This document shows, one piece after another, positions 37,201 to 52,404 of a stretch of 64,000 nt of DNA (position 1 is its first letter; every line of letters starts with the position of its first letter). The notes below the pieces were generated by a model. That model had not been told where the DNA came from and did no database searches. It saw nothing but the letters and a program-made list of their open reading frames with translations. Location: the NCBI GenBank assembly GCA_951802425.1, contig OX637804.1, positions 2,728,001 through 2,792,000 of the forward strand, written 5' to 3'. The position numbers and the translations under genes are program-made. Origin of the DNA: Clavaria fumosa. Lineage: Eukaryota; Basidiomycota; Agaricomycetes; Agaricales; Clavariaceae.

Positions 37201-40200
37201 AAACAAATGGAATGCTATACTGGGCCATCCCATACCTATCATATTCCATCCCTCTCTCTCCCCTCCCATCACCCACAAAGCAACAATTCCAGCATATAGT
37301 CAGAATCCAGTTCTCACATCCTCACACAAGTTTGTACTTGTGGTGGCACCTAAATCAAATGGGATCACATTGAAAGATTGAGTATAGTGCATGAATAATA
37401 CACCCTGACTTTGTTTCAATTACTCTGCCACATCCAGGACTACAGTTGCCTTCCTACAAACCTAAACAACACAAGTACCCATACAAGTTTGCAAGCCTCA
37501 CAGCACAAGATCTAACCGTGAAAATCTCTTGAAATTGATCATGGATGCTCTAAATGATGACCACTATCATATAACATGCTAAACAGACTAAACTGTTTTT
37601 CTGCGAATGGTCCCTTGTTGCTCCTATCCTAACAGCATAGTCCTTGTGCAGATGGAGCATCTGCGCTTTCTTTCACTGCAAGCTAACCACTCAAGCTAGT
37701 CTTTTGAAATTTTGTGTGCCTATATCTACCCCTCTAATCCTCAATTTCCATGGTTTACATTTTCCCCAAACTTATTTCCCAATGCATGCCAGAGCTGCTG
37801 ACCAAACCAGTCAAAATTCTCCCATTTATCAAAACCAACCATAGGATTCCAAAACAAATGGAATGCTATACTGGGCCATCCCATACCTATCATATTCCAT
37901 CCCTCTCTCTCCCCTCCCATCACCCACAAAGCAACAATTCCAGCATATAGTCAGAATCCAGTTCTCACATCCTCACACAAGTTTGTACTTGTGGTGGCAC
38001 CTAAATCAAATGGGATCACATTGAAAGATTGAGTATAGTGCATGAATAATACACCCTGACTTTGTTTCAATTACTCTGCCACATCCAGGACTACAGTTGC
38101 CTTCCTACAAACCTAAACAACACAAGTACCCATACAAGTTTGCAAGCCTCACAGCACAAGATCTAACCGTGAAAATCTCTTGAAATTGATCATGGATGCT
38201 CTAAATGATGACCACTATCATATAACATGCTAAACAGACTAAACTGTTTTTCTGCGAATGGTCCCTTGTTGCTCCTATCCTAACAGCATAGTCCTTGTGC
38301 AGATGGAGCATCTGCGCTTTCTTTCACTGCAAGCTAACCACTCAAGCTAGTCTTTTGAAATTTTGTGTGCCTATATCTACCCCTCTAATCCTCAATTTCC
38401 ATGGTTTACATTTTCCCCAAACTTATTTCCCAATGCATGCCAGAGCTGCTGACCAAACCAGTCAAAATTCTCCCATTTATCAAAACCAACCATAGGATTC
38501 CAAAACAAATGGAATGCTATACTGGGCCATCCCATACCTATCATATTCCATCCCTCTCTCTCCCCTCCCATCACCCACAAAGCAACAATTCCAGCATATA
38601 GTCAGAATCCAGTTCTCACATCCTCACACAAGTTTGTACTTGTGGTGGCACCTAAATCAAATGGGATCACATTGAAAGATTGAGTATAGTGCATGAATAA
38701 TACACCCTGACTTTGTTTCAATTACTCTGCCACATCCAGGACTACAGTTGCCTTCCTACAAACCTAAACAACACAAGTACCCATACAAGTTTGCAAGCCT
38801 CACAGCACAAGATCTAACCGTGAAAATCTCTTGAAATTGATCATGGATGCTCTAAATGATGACCACTATCATATAACATGCTAAACAGACTAAACTGTTT
38901 TTCTGCGAATGGTCCCTTGTTGCTCCTATCCTAACAGCATAGTCCTTGTGCAGATGGAGCATCTGCGCTTTCTTTCACTGCAAGCTAACCACTCAAGCTA
39001 GTCTTTTGAAATTTTGTGTGCCTATATCTACCCCTCTAATCCTCAATTTCCATGGTTTACATTTTCCCCAAACTTATTTCCCAATGCATGCCAGAGCTGC
39101 TGACCAAACCAGTCAAAATTCTCCCATTTATCAAAACCAACCATAGGATTCCAAAACAAATGGAATGCTATACTGGGCCATCCCATACCTATCATATTCC
39201 ATCCCTCTCTCTCCCCTCCCATCACCCACAAAGCAACAATTCCAGCATATAGTCAGAATCCAGTTCTCACATCCTCACACAAGTTTGTACTTGTGGTGGC
39301 ACCTAAATCAAATGGGATCACATTGAAAGATTGAGTATAGTGCATGAATAATACACCCTGACTTTGTTTCAATTACTCTGCCACATCCAGGACTACAGTT
39401 GCCTTCCTACAAACCTAAACAACACAAGTACCCATACAAGTTTGCAAGCCTCACAGCACAAGATCTAACCGTGAAAATCTCTTGAAATTGATCATGGATG
39501 CTCTAAATGATGACCACTATCATATAACATGCTAAACAGACTAAACTGTTTTTCTGCGAATGGTCCCTTGTTGCTCCTATCCTAACAGCATAGTCCTTGT
39601 GCAGATGGAGCATCTGCGCTTTCTTTCACTGCAAGCTAACCACTCAAGCTAGTCTTTTGAAATTTTGTGTGCCTATATCTACCCCTCTAATCCTCAATTT
39701 CCATGGTTTACATTTTCCCCAAACTTATTTCCCAATGCATGCCAGAGCTGCTGACCAAACCAGTCAAAATTCTCCCATTTATCAAAACCAACCATAGGAT
39801 TCCAAAACAAATGGAATGCTATACTGGGCCATCCCATACCTATCATATTCCATCCCTCTCTCTCCCCTCCCATCACCCACAAAGCAACAATTCCAGCATA
39901 TAGTCAGAATCCAGTTCTCACATCCTCACACAAGTTTGTACTTGTGGTGGCACCTAAATCAAATGGGATCACATTGAAAGATTGAGTATAGTGCATGAAT
40001 AATACACCCTGACTTTGTTTCAATTACTCTGCCACATCCAGGACTACAGTTGCCTTCCTACAAACCTAAACAACACAAGTACCCATACAAGTTTGCAAGC
40101 CTCACAGCACAAGATCTAACCGTGAAAATCTCTTGAAATTGATCATGGATGCTCTAAATGATGACCACTATCATATAACATGCTAAACAGACTAAACTGT

Positions 40201-43200
40201 TTTTCTGCGAATGGTCCCTTGTTGCTCCTATCCTAACAGCATAGTCCTTGTGCAGATGGAGCATCTGCGCTTTCTTTCACTGCAAGCTAACCACTCAAGC
40301 TAGTCTTTTGAAATTTTGTGTGCCTATATCTACCCCTCTAATCCTCAATTTCCATGGTTTACATTTTCCCCAAACTTATTTCCCAATGCATGCCAGAGCT
40401 GCTGACCAAACCAGTCAAAATTCTCCCATTTATCAAAACCAACCATAGGATTCCAAAACAAATGGAATGCTATACTGGGCCATCCCATACCTATCATATT
40501 CCATCCCTCTCTCTCCCCTCCCATCACCCACAAAGCAACAATTCCAGCATATAGTCAGAATCCAGTTCTCACATCCTCACACAAGTTTGTACTTGTGGTG
40601 GCACCTAAATCAAATGGGATCACATTGAAAGATTGAGTATAGTGCATGAATAATACACCCTGACTTTGTTTCAATTACTCTGCCACATCCAGGACTACAG
40701 TTGCCTTCCTACAAACCTAAACAACACAAGTACCCATACAAGTTTGCAAGCCTCACAGCACAAGATCTAACCGTGAAAATCTCTTGAAATTGATCATGGA
40801 TGCTCTAAATGATGACCACTATCATATAACATGCTAAACAGACTAAACTGTTTTTCTGCGAATGGTCCCTTGTTGCTCCTATCCTAACAGCATAGTCCTT
40901 GTGCAGATGGAGCATCTGCGCTTTCTTTCACTGCAAGCTAACCACTCAAGCTAGTCTTTTGAAATTTTGTGTGCCTATATCTACCCCTCTAATCCTCAAT
41001 TTCCATGGTTTACATTTTCCCCAAACTTATTTCCCAATGCATGCCAGAGCTGCTGACCAAACCAGTCAAAATTCTCCCATTTATCAAAACCAACCATAGG
41101 ATTCCAAAACAAATGGAATGCTATACTGGGCCATCCCATACCTATCATATTCCATCCCTCTCTCTCCCCTCCCATCACCCACAAAGCAACAATTCCAGCA
41201 TATAGTCAGAATCCAGTTCTCACATCCTCACACAAGTTTGTACTTGTGGTGGCACCTAAATCAAATGGGATCACATTGAAAGATTGAGTATAGTGCATGA
41301 ATAATACACCCTGACTTTGTTTCAATTACTCTGCCACATCCAGGACTACAGTTGCCTTCCTACAAACCTAAACAACACAAGTACCCATACAAGTTTGCAA
41401 GCCTCACAGCACAAGATCTAACCGTGAAAATCTCTTGAAATTGATCATGGATGCTCTAAATGATGACCACTATCATATAACATGCTAAACAGACTAAACT
41501 GTTTTTCTGCGAATGGTCCCTTGTTGCTCCTATCCTAACAGCATAGTCCTTGTGCAGATGGAGCATCTGCGCTTTCTTTCACTGCAAGCTAACCACTCAA
41601 GCTAGTCTTTTGAAATTTTGTGTGCCTATATCTACCCCTCTAATCCTCAATTTCCATGGTTTACATTTTCCCCAAACTTATTTCCCAATGCATGCCAGAG
41701 CTGCTGACCAAACCAGTCAAAATTCTCCCATTTATCAAAACCAACCATAGGATTCCAAAACAAATGGAATGCTATACTGGGCCATCCCATACCTATCATA
41801 TTCCATCCCTCTCTCTCCCCTCCCATCACCCACAAAGCAACAATTCCAGCATATAGTCAGAATCCAGTTCTCACATCCTCACACAAGTTTGTACTTGTGG
41901 TGGCACCTAAATCAAATGGGATCACATTGAAAGATTGAGTATAGTGCATGAATAATACACCCTGACTTTGTTTCAATTACTCTGCCACATCCAGGACTAC
42001 AGTTGCCTTCCTACAAACCTAAACAACACAAGTACCCATACAAGTTTGCAAGCCTCACAGCACAAGATCTAACCGTGAAAATCTCTTGAAATTGATCATG
42101 GATGCTCTAAATGATGACCACTATCATATAACATGCTAAACAGACTAAACTGTTTTTCTGCGAATGGTCCCTTGTTGCTCCTATCCTAACAGCATAGTCC
42201 TTGTGCAGATGGAGCATCTGCGCTTTCTTTCACTGCAAGCTAACCACTCAAGCTAGTCTTTTGAAATTTTGTGTGCCTATATCTACCCCTCTAATCCTCA
42301 ATTTCCATGGTTTACATTTTCCCCAAACTTATTTCCCAATGCATGCCAGAGCTGCTGACCAAACCAGTCAAAATTCTCCCATTTATCAAAACCAACCATA
42401 GGATTCCAAAACAAATGGAATGCTATACTGGGCCATCCCATACCTATCATATTCCATCCCTCTCTCTCCCCTCCCATCACCCACAAAGCAACAATTCCAG
42501 CATATAGTCAGAATCCAGTTCTCACATCCTCACACAAGTTTGTACTTGTGGTGGCACCTAAATCAAATGGGATCACATTGAAAGATTGAGTATAGTGCAT
42601 GAATAATACACCCTGACTTTGTTTCAATTACTCTGCCACATCCAGGACTACAGTTGCCTTCCTACAAACCTAAACAACACAAGTACCCATACAAGTTTGC
42701 AAGCCTCACAGCACAAGATCTAACCGTGAAAATCTCTTGAAATTGATCATGGATGCTCTAAATGATGACCACTATCATATAACATGCTAAACAGACTAAA
42801 CTGTTTTTCTGCGAATGGTCCCTTGTTGCTCCTATCCTAACAGCATAGTCCTTGTGCAGATGGAGCATCTGCGCTTTCTTTCACTGCAAGCTAACCACTC
42901 AAGCTAGTCTTTTGAAATTTTGTGTGCCTATATCTACCCCTCTAATCCTCAATTTCCATGGTTTACATTTTCCCCAAACTTATTTCCCAATGCATGCCAG
43001 AGCTGCTGACCAAACCAGTCAAAATTCTCCCATTTATCAAAACCAACCATAGGATTCCAAAACAAATGGAATGCTATACTGGGCCATCCCATACCTATCA
43101 TATTCCATCCCTCTCTCTCCCCTCCCATCACCCACAAAGCAACAATTCCAGCATATAGTCAGAATCCAGTTCTCACATCCTCACACAAGTTTGTACTTGT

Positions 43201-46200
43201 GGTGGCACCTAAATCAAATGGGATCACATTGAAAGATTGAGTATAGTGCATGAATAATACACCCTGACTTTGTTTCAATTACTCTGCCACATCCAGGACT
43301 ACAGTTGCCTTCCTACAAACCTAAACAACACAAGTACCCATACAAGTTTGCAAGCCTCACAGCACAAGATCTAACCGTGAAAATCTCTTGAAATTGATCA
43401 TGGATGCTCTAAATGATGACCACTATCATATAACATGCTAAACAGACTAAACTGTTTTTCTGCGAATGGTCCCTTGTTGCTCCTATCCTAACAGCATAGT
43501 CCTTGTGCAGATGGAGCATCTGCGCTTTCTTTCACTGCAAGCTAACCACTCAAGCTAGTCTTTTGAAATTTTGTGTGCCTATATCTACCCCTCTAATCCT
43601 CAATTTCCATGGTTTACATTTTCCCCAAACTTATTTCCCAATGCATGCCAGAGCTGCTGACCAAACCAGTCAAAATTCTCCCATTTATCAAAACCAACCA
43701 TAGGATTCCAAAACAAATGGAATGCTATACTGGGCCATCCCATACCTATCATATTCCATCCCTCTCTCTCCCCTCCCATCACCCACAAAGCAACAATTCC
43801 AGCATATAGTCAGAATCCAGTTCTCACATCCTCACACAAGTTTGTACTTGTGGTGGCACCTAAATCAAATGGGATCACATTGAAAGATTGAGTATAGTGC
43901 ATGAATAATACACCCTGACTTTGTTTCAATTACTCTGCCACATCCAGGACTACAGTTGCCTTCCTACAAACCTAAACAACACAAGTACCCATACAAGTTT
44001 GCAAGCCTCACAGCACAAGATCTAACCGTGAAAATCTCTTGAAATTGATCATGGATGCTCTAAATGATGACCACTATCATATAACATGCTAAACAGACTA
44101 AACTGTTTTTCTGCGAATGGTCCCTTGTTGCTCCTATCCTAACAGCATAGTCCTTGTGCAGATGGAGCATCTGCGCTTTCTTTCACTGCAAGCTAACCAC
44201 TCAAGCTAGTCTTTTGAAATTTTGTGTGCCTATATCTACCCCTCTAATCCTCAATTTCCATGGTTTACATTTTCCCCAAACTTATTTCCCAATGCATGCC
44301 AGAGCTGCTGACCAAACCAGTCAAAATTCTCCCATTTATCAAAACCAACCATAGGATTCCAAAACAAATGGAATGCTATACTGGGCCATCCCATACCTAT
44401 CATATTCCATCCCTCTCTCTCCCCTCCCATCACCCACAAAGCAACAATTCCAGCATATAGTCAGAATCCAGTTCTCACATCCTCACACAAGTTTGTACTT
44501 GTGGTGGCACCTAAATCAAATGGGATCACATTGAAAGATTGAGTATAGTGCATGAATAATACACCCTGACTTTGTTTCAATTACTCTGCCACATCCAGGA
44601 CTACAGTTGCCTTCCTACAAACCTAAACAACACAAGTACCCATACAAGTTTGCAAGCCTCACAGCACAAGATCTAACCGTGAAAATCTCTTGAAATTGAT
44701 CATGGATGCTCTAAATGATGACCACTATCATATAACATGCTAAACAGACTAAACTGTTTTTCTGCGAATGGTCCCTTGTTGCTCCTATCCTAACAGCATA
44801 GTCCTTGTGCAGATGGAGCATCTGCGCTTTCTTTCACTGCAAGCTAACCACTCAAGCTAGTCTTTTGAAATTTTGTGTGCCTATATCTACCCCTCTAATC
44901 CTCAATTTCCATGGTTTACATTTTCCCCAAACTTATTTCCCAATGCATGCCAGAGCTGCTGACCAAACCAGTCAAAATTCTCCCATTTATCAAAACCAAC
45001 CATAGGATTCCAAAACAAATGGAATGCTATACTGGGCCATCCCATACCTATCATATTCCATCCCTCTCTCTCCCCTCCCATCACCCACAAAGCAACAATT
45101 CCAGCATATAGTCAGAATCCAGTTCTCACATCCTCACACAAGTTTGTACTTGTGGTGGCACCTAAATCAAATGGGATCACATTGAAAGATTGAGTATAGT
45201 GCATGAATAATACACCCTGACTTTGTTTCAATTACTCTGCCACATCCAGGACTACAGTTGCCTTCCTACAAACCTAAACAACACAAGTACCCATACAAGT
45301 TTGCAAGCCTCACAGCACAAGATCTAACCGTGAAAATCTCTTGAAATTGATCATGGATGCTCTAAATGATGACCACTATCATATAACATGCTAAACAGAC
45401 TAAACTGTTTTTCTGCGAATGGTCCCTTGTTGCTCCTATCCTAACAGCATAGTCCTTGTGCAGATGGAGCATCTGCGCTTTCTTTCACTGCAAGCTAACC
45501 ACTCAAGCTAGTCTTTTGAAATTTTGTGTGCCTATATCTACCCCTCTAATCCTCAATTTCCATGGTTTACATTTTCCCCAAACTTATTTCCCAATGCATG
45601 CCAGAGCTGCTGACCAAACCAGTCAAAATTCTCCCATTTATCAAAACCAACCATAGGATTCCAAAACAAATGGAATGCTATACTGGGCCATCCCATACCT
45701 ATCATATTCCATCCCTCTCTCTCCCCTCCCATCACCCACAAAGCAACAATTCCAGCATATAGTCAGAATCCAGTTCTCACATCCTCACACAAGTTTGTAC
45801 TTGTGGTGGCACCTAAATCAAATGGGATCACATTGAAAGATTGAGTATAGTGCATGAATAATACACCCTGACTTTGTTTCAATTACTCTGCCACATCCAG
45901 GACTACAGTTGCCTTCCTACAAACCTAAACAACACAAGTACCCATACAAGTTTGCAAGCCTCACAGCACAAGATCTAACCGTGAAAATCTCTTGAAATTG
46001 ATCATGGATGCTCTAAATGATGACCACTATCATATAACATGCTAAACAGACTAAACTGTTTTTCTGCGAATGGTCCCTTGTTGCTCCTATCCTAACAGCA
46101 TAGTCCTTGTGCAGATGGAGCATCTGCGCTTTCTTTCACTGCAAGCTAACCACTCAAGCTAGTCTTTTGAAATTTTGTGTGCCTATATCTACCCCTCTAA

Positions 46201-49200
46201 TCCTCAATTTCCATGGTTTACATTTTCCCCAAACTTATTTCCCAATGCATGCCAGAGCTGCTGACCAAACCAGTCAAAATTCTCCCATTTATCAAAACCA
46301 ACCATAGGATTCCAAAACAAATGGAATGCTATACTGGGCCATCCCATACCTATCATATTCCATCCCTCTCTCTCCCCTCCCATCACCCACAAAGCAACAA
46401 TTCCAGCATATAGTCAGAATCCAGTTCTCACATCCTCACACAAGTTTGTACTTGTGGTGGCACCTAAATCAAATGGGATCACATTGAAAGATTGAGTATA
46501 GTGCATGAATAATACACCCTGACTTTGTTTCAATTACTCTGCCACATCCAGGACTACAGTTGCCTTCCTACAAACCTAAACAACACAAGTACCCATACAA
46601 GTTTGCAAGCCTCACAGCACAAGATCTAACCGTGAAAATCTCTTGAAATTGATCATGGATGCTCTAAATGATGACCACTATCATATAACATGCTAAACAG
46701 ACTAAACTGTTTTTCTGCGAATGGTCCCTTGTTGCTCCTATCCTAACAGCATAGTCCTTGTGCAGATGGAGCATCTGCGCTTTCTTTCACTGCAAGCTAA
46801 CCACTCAAGCTAGTCTTTTGAAATTTTGTGTGCCTATATCTACCCCTCTAATCCTCAATTTCCATGGTTTACATTTTCCCCAAACTTATTTCCCAATGCA
46901 TGCCAGAGCTGCTGACCAAACCAGTCAAAATTCTCCCATTTATCAAAACCAACCATAGGATTCCAAAACAAATGGAATGCTATACTGGGCCATCCCATAC
47001 CTATCATATTCCATCCCTCTCTCTCCCCTCCCATCACCCACAAAGCAACAATTCCAGCATATAGTCAGAATCCAGTTCTCACATCCTCACACAAGTTTGT
47101 ACTTGTGGTGGCACCTAAATCAAATGGGATCACATTGAAAGATTGAGTATAGTGCATGAATAATACACCCTGACTTTGTTTCAATTACTCTGCCACATCC
47201 AGGACTACAGTTGCCTTCCTACAAACCTAAACAACACAAGTACCCATACAAGTTTGCAAGCCTCACAGCACAAGATCTAACCGTGAAAATCTCTTGAAAT
47301 TGATCATGGATGCTCTAAATGATGACCACTATCATATAACATGCTAAACAGACTAAACTGTTTTTCTGCGAATGGTCCCTTGTTGCTCCTATCCTAACAG
47401 CATAGTCCTTGTGCAGATGGAGCATCTGCGCTTTCTTTCACTGCAAGCTAACCACTCAAGCTAGTCTTTTGAAATTTTGTGTGCCTATATCTACCCCTCT
47501 AATCCTCAATTTCCATGGTTTACATTTTCCCCAAACTTATTTCCCAATGCATGCCAGAGCTGCTGACCAAACCAGTCAAAATTCTCCCATTTATCAAAAC
47601 CAACCATAGGATTCCAAAACAAATGGAATGCTATACTGGGCCATCCCATACCTATCATATTCCATCCCTCTCTCTCCCCTCCCATCACCCACAAAGCAAC
47701 AATTCCAGCATATAGTCAGAATCCAGTTCTCACATCCTCACACAAGTTTGTACTTGTGGTGGCACCTAAATCAAATGGGATCACATTGAAAGATTGAGTA
47801 TAGTGCATGAATAATACACCCTGACTTTGTTTCAATTACTCTGCCACATCCAGGACTACAGTTGCCTTCCTACAAACCTAAACAACACAAGTACCCATAC
47901 AAGTTTGCAAGCCTCACAGCACAAGATCTAACCGTGAAAATCTCTTGAAATTGATCATGGATGCTCTAAATGATGACCACTATCATATAACATGCTAAAC
48001 AGACTAAACTGTTTTTCTGCGAATGGTCCCTTGTTGCTCCTATCCTAACAGCATAGTCCTTGTGCAGATGGAGCATCTGCGCTTTCTTTCACTGCAAGCT
48101 AACCACTCAAGCTAGTCTTTTGAAATTTTGTGTGCCTATATCTACCCCTCTAATCCTCAATTTCCATGGTTTACATTTTCCCCAAACTTATTTCCCAATG
48201 CATGCCAGAGCTGCTGACCAAACCAGTCAAAATTCTCCCATTTATCAAAACCAACCATAGGATTCCAAAACAAATGGAATGCTATACTGGGCCATCCCAT
48301 ACCTATCATATTCCATCCCTCTCTCTCCCCTCCCATCACCCACAAAGCAACAATTCCAGCATATAGTCAGAATCCAGTTCTCACATCCTCACACAAGTTT
48401 GTACTTGTGGTGGCACCTAAATCAAATGGGATCACATTGAAAGATTGAGTATAGTGCATGAATAATACACCCTGACTTTGTTTCAATTACTCTGCCACAT
48501 CCAGGACTACAGTTGCCTTCCTACAAACCTAAACAACACAAGTACCCATACAAGTTTGCAAGCCTCACAGCACAAGATCTAACCGTGAAAATCTCTTGAA
48601 ATTGATCATGGATGCTCTAAATGATGACCACTATCATATAACATGCTAAACAGACTAAACTGTTTTTCTGCGAATGGTCCCTTGTTGCTCCTATCCTAAC
48701 AGCATAGTCCTTGTGCAGATGGAGCATCTGCGCTTTCTTTCACTGCAAGCTAACCACTCAAGCTAGTCTTTTGAAATTTTGTGTGCCTATATCTACCCCT
48801 CTAATCCTCAATTTCCATGGTTTACATTTTCCCCAAACTTATTTCCCAATGCATGCCAGAGCTGCTGACCAAACCAGTCAAAATTCTCCCATTTATCAAA
48901 ACCAACCATAGGATTCCAAAACAAATGGAATGCTATACTGGGCCATCCCATACCTATCATATTCCATCCCTCTCTCTCCCCTCCCATCACCCACAAAGCA
49001 ACAATTCCAGCATATAGTCAGAATCCAGTTCTCACATCCTCACACAAGTTTGTACTTGTGGTGGCACCTAAATCAAATGGGATCACATTGAAAGATTGAG
49101 TATAGTGCATGAATAATACACCCTGACTTTGTTTCAATTACTCTGCCACATCCAGGACTACAGTTGCCTTCCTACAAACCTAAACAACACAAGTACCCAT

Positions 49201-51661
49201 ACAAGTTTGCAAGCCTCACAGCACAAGATCTAACCGTGAAAATCTCTTGAAATTGATCATGGATGCTCTAAATGATGACCACTATCATATAACATGCTAA
49301 ACAGACTAAACTGTTTTTCTGCGAATGGTCCCTTGTTGCTCCTATCCTAACAGCATAGTCCTTGTGCAGATGGAGCATCTGCGCTTTCTTTCACTGCAAG
49401 CTAACCACTCAAGCTAGTCTTTTGAAATTTTGTGTGCCTATATCTACCCCTCTAATCCTCAATTTCCATGGTTTACATTTTCCCCAAACTTATTTCCCAA
49501 TGCATGCCAGAGCTGCTGACCAAACCAGTCAAAATTCTCCCATTTATCAAAACCAACCATAGGATTCCAAAACAAATGGAATGCTATACTGGGCCATCCC
49601 ATACCTATCATATTCCATCCCTCTCTCTCCCCTCCCATCACCCACAAAGCAACAATTCCAGCATATAGTCAGAATCCAGTTCTCACATCCTCACACAAGT
49701 TTGTACTTGTGGTGGCACCTAAATCAAATGGGATCACATTGAAAGATTGAGTATAGTGCATGAATAATACACCCTGACTTTGTTTCAATTACTCTGCCAC
49801 ATCCAGGACTACAGTTGCCTTCCTACAAACCTAAACAACACAAGTACCCATACAAGTTTGCAAGCCTCACAGCACAAGATCTAACCGTGAAAATCTCTTG
49901 AAATTGATCATGGATGCTCTAAATGATGACCACTATCATATAACATGCTAAACAGACTAAACTGTTTTTCTGCGAATGGTCCCTTGTTGCTCCTATCCTA
50001 ACAGCATAGTCCTTGTGCAGATGGAGCATCTGCGCTTTCTTTCACTGCAAGCTAACCACTCAAGCTAGTCTTTTGAAATTTTGTGTGCCTATATCTACCC
50101 CTCTAATCCTCAATTTCCATGGTTTACATTTTCCCCAAACTTATTTCCCAATGCATGCCAGAGCTGCTGACCAAACCAGTCAAAATTCTCCCATTTATCA
50201 AAACCAACCATAGGATTCCAAAACAAATGGAATGCTATACTGGGCCATCCCATACCTATCATATTCCATCCCTCTCTCTCCCCTCCCATCACCCACAAAG
50301 CAACAATTCCAGCATATAGTCAGAATCCAGTTCTCACATCCTCACACAAGTTTGTACTTGTGGTGGCACCTAAATCAAATGGGATCACATTGAAAGATTG
50401 AGTATAGTGCATGAATAATACACCCTGACTTTGTTTCAATTACTCTGCCACATCCAGGACTACAGTTGCCTTCCTACAAACCTAAACAACACAAGTACCC
50501 ATACAAGTTTGCAAGCCTCACAGCACAAGATCTAACCGTGAAAATCTCTTGAAATTGATCATGGATGCTCTAAATGATGACCACTATCATATAACATGCT
50601 AAACAGACTAAACTGTTTTTCTGCGAATGGTCCCTTGTTGCTCCTATCCTAACAGCATAGTCCTTGTGCAGATGGAGCATCTGCGCTTTCTTTCACTGCA
50701 AGCTAACCACTCAAGCTAGTCTTTTGAAATTTTGTGTGCCTATATCTACCCCTCTAATCCTCAATTTCCATGGTTTACATTTTCCCCAAACTTATTTCCC
50801 AATGCATGCCAGAGCTGCTGACCAAACCAGTCAAAATTCTCCCATTTATCAAAACCAACCATAGGATTCCAAAACAAATGGAATGCTATACTGGGCCATC
50901 CCATACCTATCATATTCCATCCCTCTCTCTCCCCTCCCATCACCCACAAAGCAACAATTCCAGCATATAGTCAGAATCCAGTTCTCACATCCTCACACAA
51001 GTTTGTACTTGTGGTGGCACCTAAATCAAATGGGATCACATTGAAAGATTGAGTATAGTGCATGAATAATACACCCTGACTTTGTTTCAATTACTCTGCC
51101 ACATCCAGGACTACAGTTGCCTTCCTACAAACCTAAACAACACAAGTACCCATACAAGTTTGCAAGCCTCACAGCACAAGATCTAACCGTGAAAATCTCT
51201 TGAAATTGATCATGGATGCTCTAAATGATGACCACTATCATATAACATGCTAAACAGACTAAACTGTTTTTCTGCGAATGGTCCCTTGTTGCTCCTATCC
51301 TAACAGCATAGTCCTTGTGCAGATGGAGCATCTGCGCTTTCTTTCACTGCAAGCTAACCACTCAAGCTAGTCTTTTGAAATTTTGTGTGCCTATATCTAC
51401 CCCTCTAATCCTCAATTTCCATGGTTTACATTTTCCCCAAACTTATTTCCCAATGCATGCCAGAGCTGCTGACCAAACCAGTCAAAATTCTCCCATTTAT
51501 CAAAACCAACCATAGGATTCCAAAACAAATGGAATGCTATACTGGGCCATCCCATACCTATCATATTCCATCCCTCTCTCTCCCCTCCCATCACCCACAA
51601 AGCAACAATTCCAGCATATAGTCAGAATCCAGTTCTCACATCCTCACACAAGTTTGTACTT
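19251..51661. repeat. 651-bp tandem satellite, 49 full units plus one partial
   Basis: Units begin TAACAGCATAGTCCTTGTGC at 19250, 19901, 20552 and so on to 51301. Allowing for the gap, the distance is exactly 49 x 651. The last unit stops after 361 bases. In reading the units I found no substitution or indel, and the three short frames in the first half of the unit translate identically in every copy. The unit has three CpG sites (CTGCGCTTT, AACCGTGAA, CTGCGAATG), unchanged throughout. A small inverted repeat, GCAGAT-GGAGC-ATCTGC, sits near the unit start. No domain is seen in any frame. The copy number is a lower bound because of the gap. Confidence 0.98.
36327..36526. other. assembly gap, 200 N
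   Basis: Exactly 200 N inside one 651-bp unit. In an intact unit only 48 bases lie between the flanking sequences (TTTCCC and TCAAAACC), so 200 is a placeholder length and the real gap may hide any whole number of further units. Confidence 0.97.
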
Positions 51662-52114
51662 AGCAGTGGCACCCCGACAAGGACCCCACATGAAATATTC
51701 CCAAAAAAAAAAGTCCCCCCTTTTAGTCCTCATTATGTCTTTGATGATGTTTACTCTCATTTGGTGCTTTCCCTCAAAACTTTTTTTCACCCCAAAAATT
51801 CATTTAGGGTTCCTGGGGTCTTCCAGCAAAATTTGAAATATAGTAGCTGTGAAGTAGTTATTAGAAGAACATATACAGCTGACTGATAGCTGCATATATG
51901 AATGTTGATGTTGTCATGTCATGAGGTGGGTCACATGGTGATGCTTGTGACCATGGGTAATACTGGTAATGTGAATAAGACTAATGTATTCATGTGGCAT
52001 AATGTGCCAGATGAAGGGATTGTGCCATGGCATATCATACATAGTATTGGAGGCTGCTGGTGTGCCATCATTGTTGTTAACTGCTGGTGCATCATCATTG
52101 TTGTTAGCTGCTGG
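51662..52114 (+). repeat. satellite-flanking tail, second copy
   Basis: Same sequence as 8625 to about 9100: the GTGGCACCCCGACAAGGACC start, a T-rich stretch, the diverged LTR-B-like part and a short GCTGCTGG/TTGTTG tract. It is cut at 52115 by the Ty3-C LTR. Confidence 0.9.
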
Positions 52115-52404
52115 TGTTAGGATTGCTTACCTAAGCCATCCCAAAGAGGAGTTGTGGAGAAACTGGGGAGGCTTGTTGGAAGGCCACATGACCTGTGGCT
52201 GAGAGTCAGATTACTTAATCCCCAAAGTCACCTGACCTGCACCTTAGCATGTCACATGATCCAAGGGTCCAAGCATGAGAACACCAGCAAGTGCTGAAGC
52301 ATTCACTATAAGTACTTCGCCTTTTCCTCTTTTGTACTCTTTTCCCCTTATCTTAGTATTGTCATCATAACCTTACCCTTAAGTTGTGTGAGCCCAGTCT
52401 GATA
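52115..52404 (+). repeat. 5' LTR of the older plus-strand Ty3-C copy (290 bp)
   Basis: Runs from TGTTAGGATTGCTTACC to AGCCCAGTCTGATA, matching the 291-bp LTRs of the nested minus-strand copy. A TATA-like TATAAGTA lies near 52310 and the inferred transcript start CTTAGTATTG at 52352. The adjoining primer-site region TAATACCAAG (52405-52414) has one mismatch to it. CpGs kept by the younger copy are TG or CA here. Confidence 0.88.

Noticed and set aside
19264..51621. Three short frames (66, 62 and 66 aa) repeated in each 651-bp unit as possible genes
   Set aside because: They overlap on both strands, have no domain, and are conserved only because the DNA units are identical. The unit copy at 8264 gives no sign of protein-level constraint.
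17108..51661. CRISPR array or rDNA spacer as an explanation of the tandem repeats
   Set aside because: The units are 651-655 bp without alternating variable spacers, and no rRNA sequence is seen at either edge.
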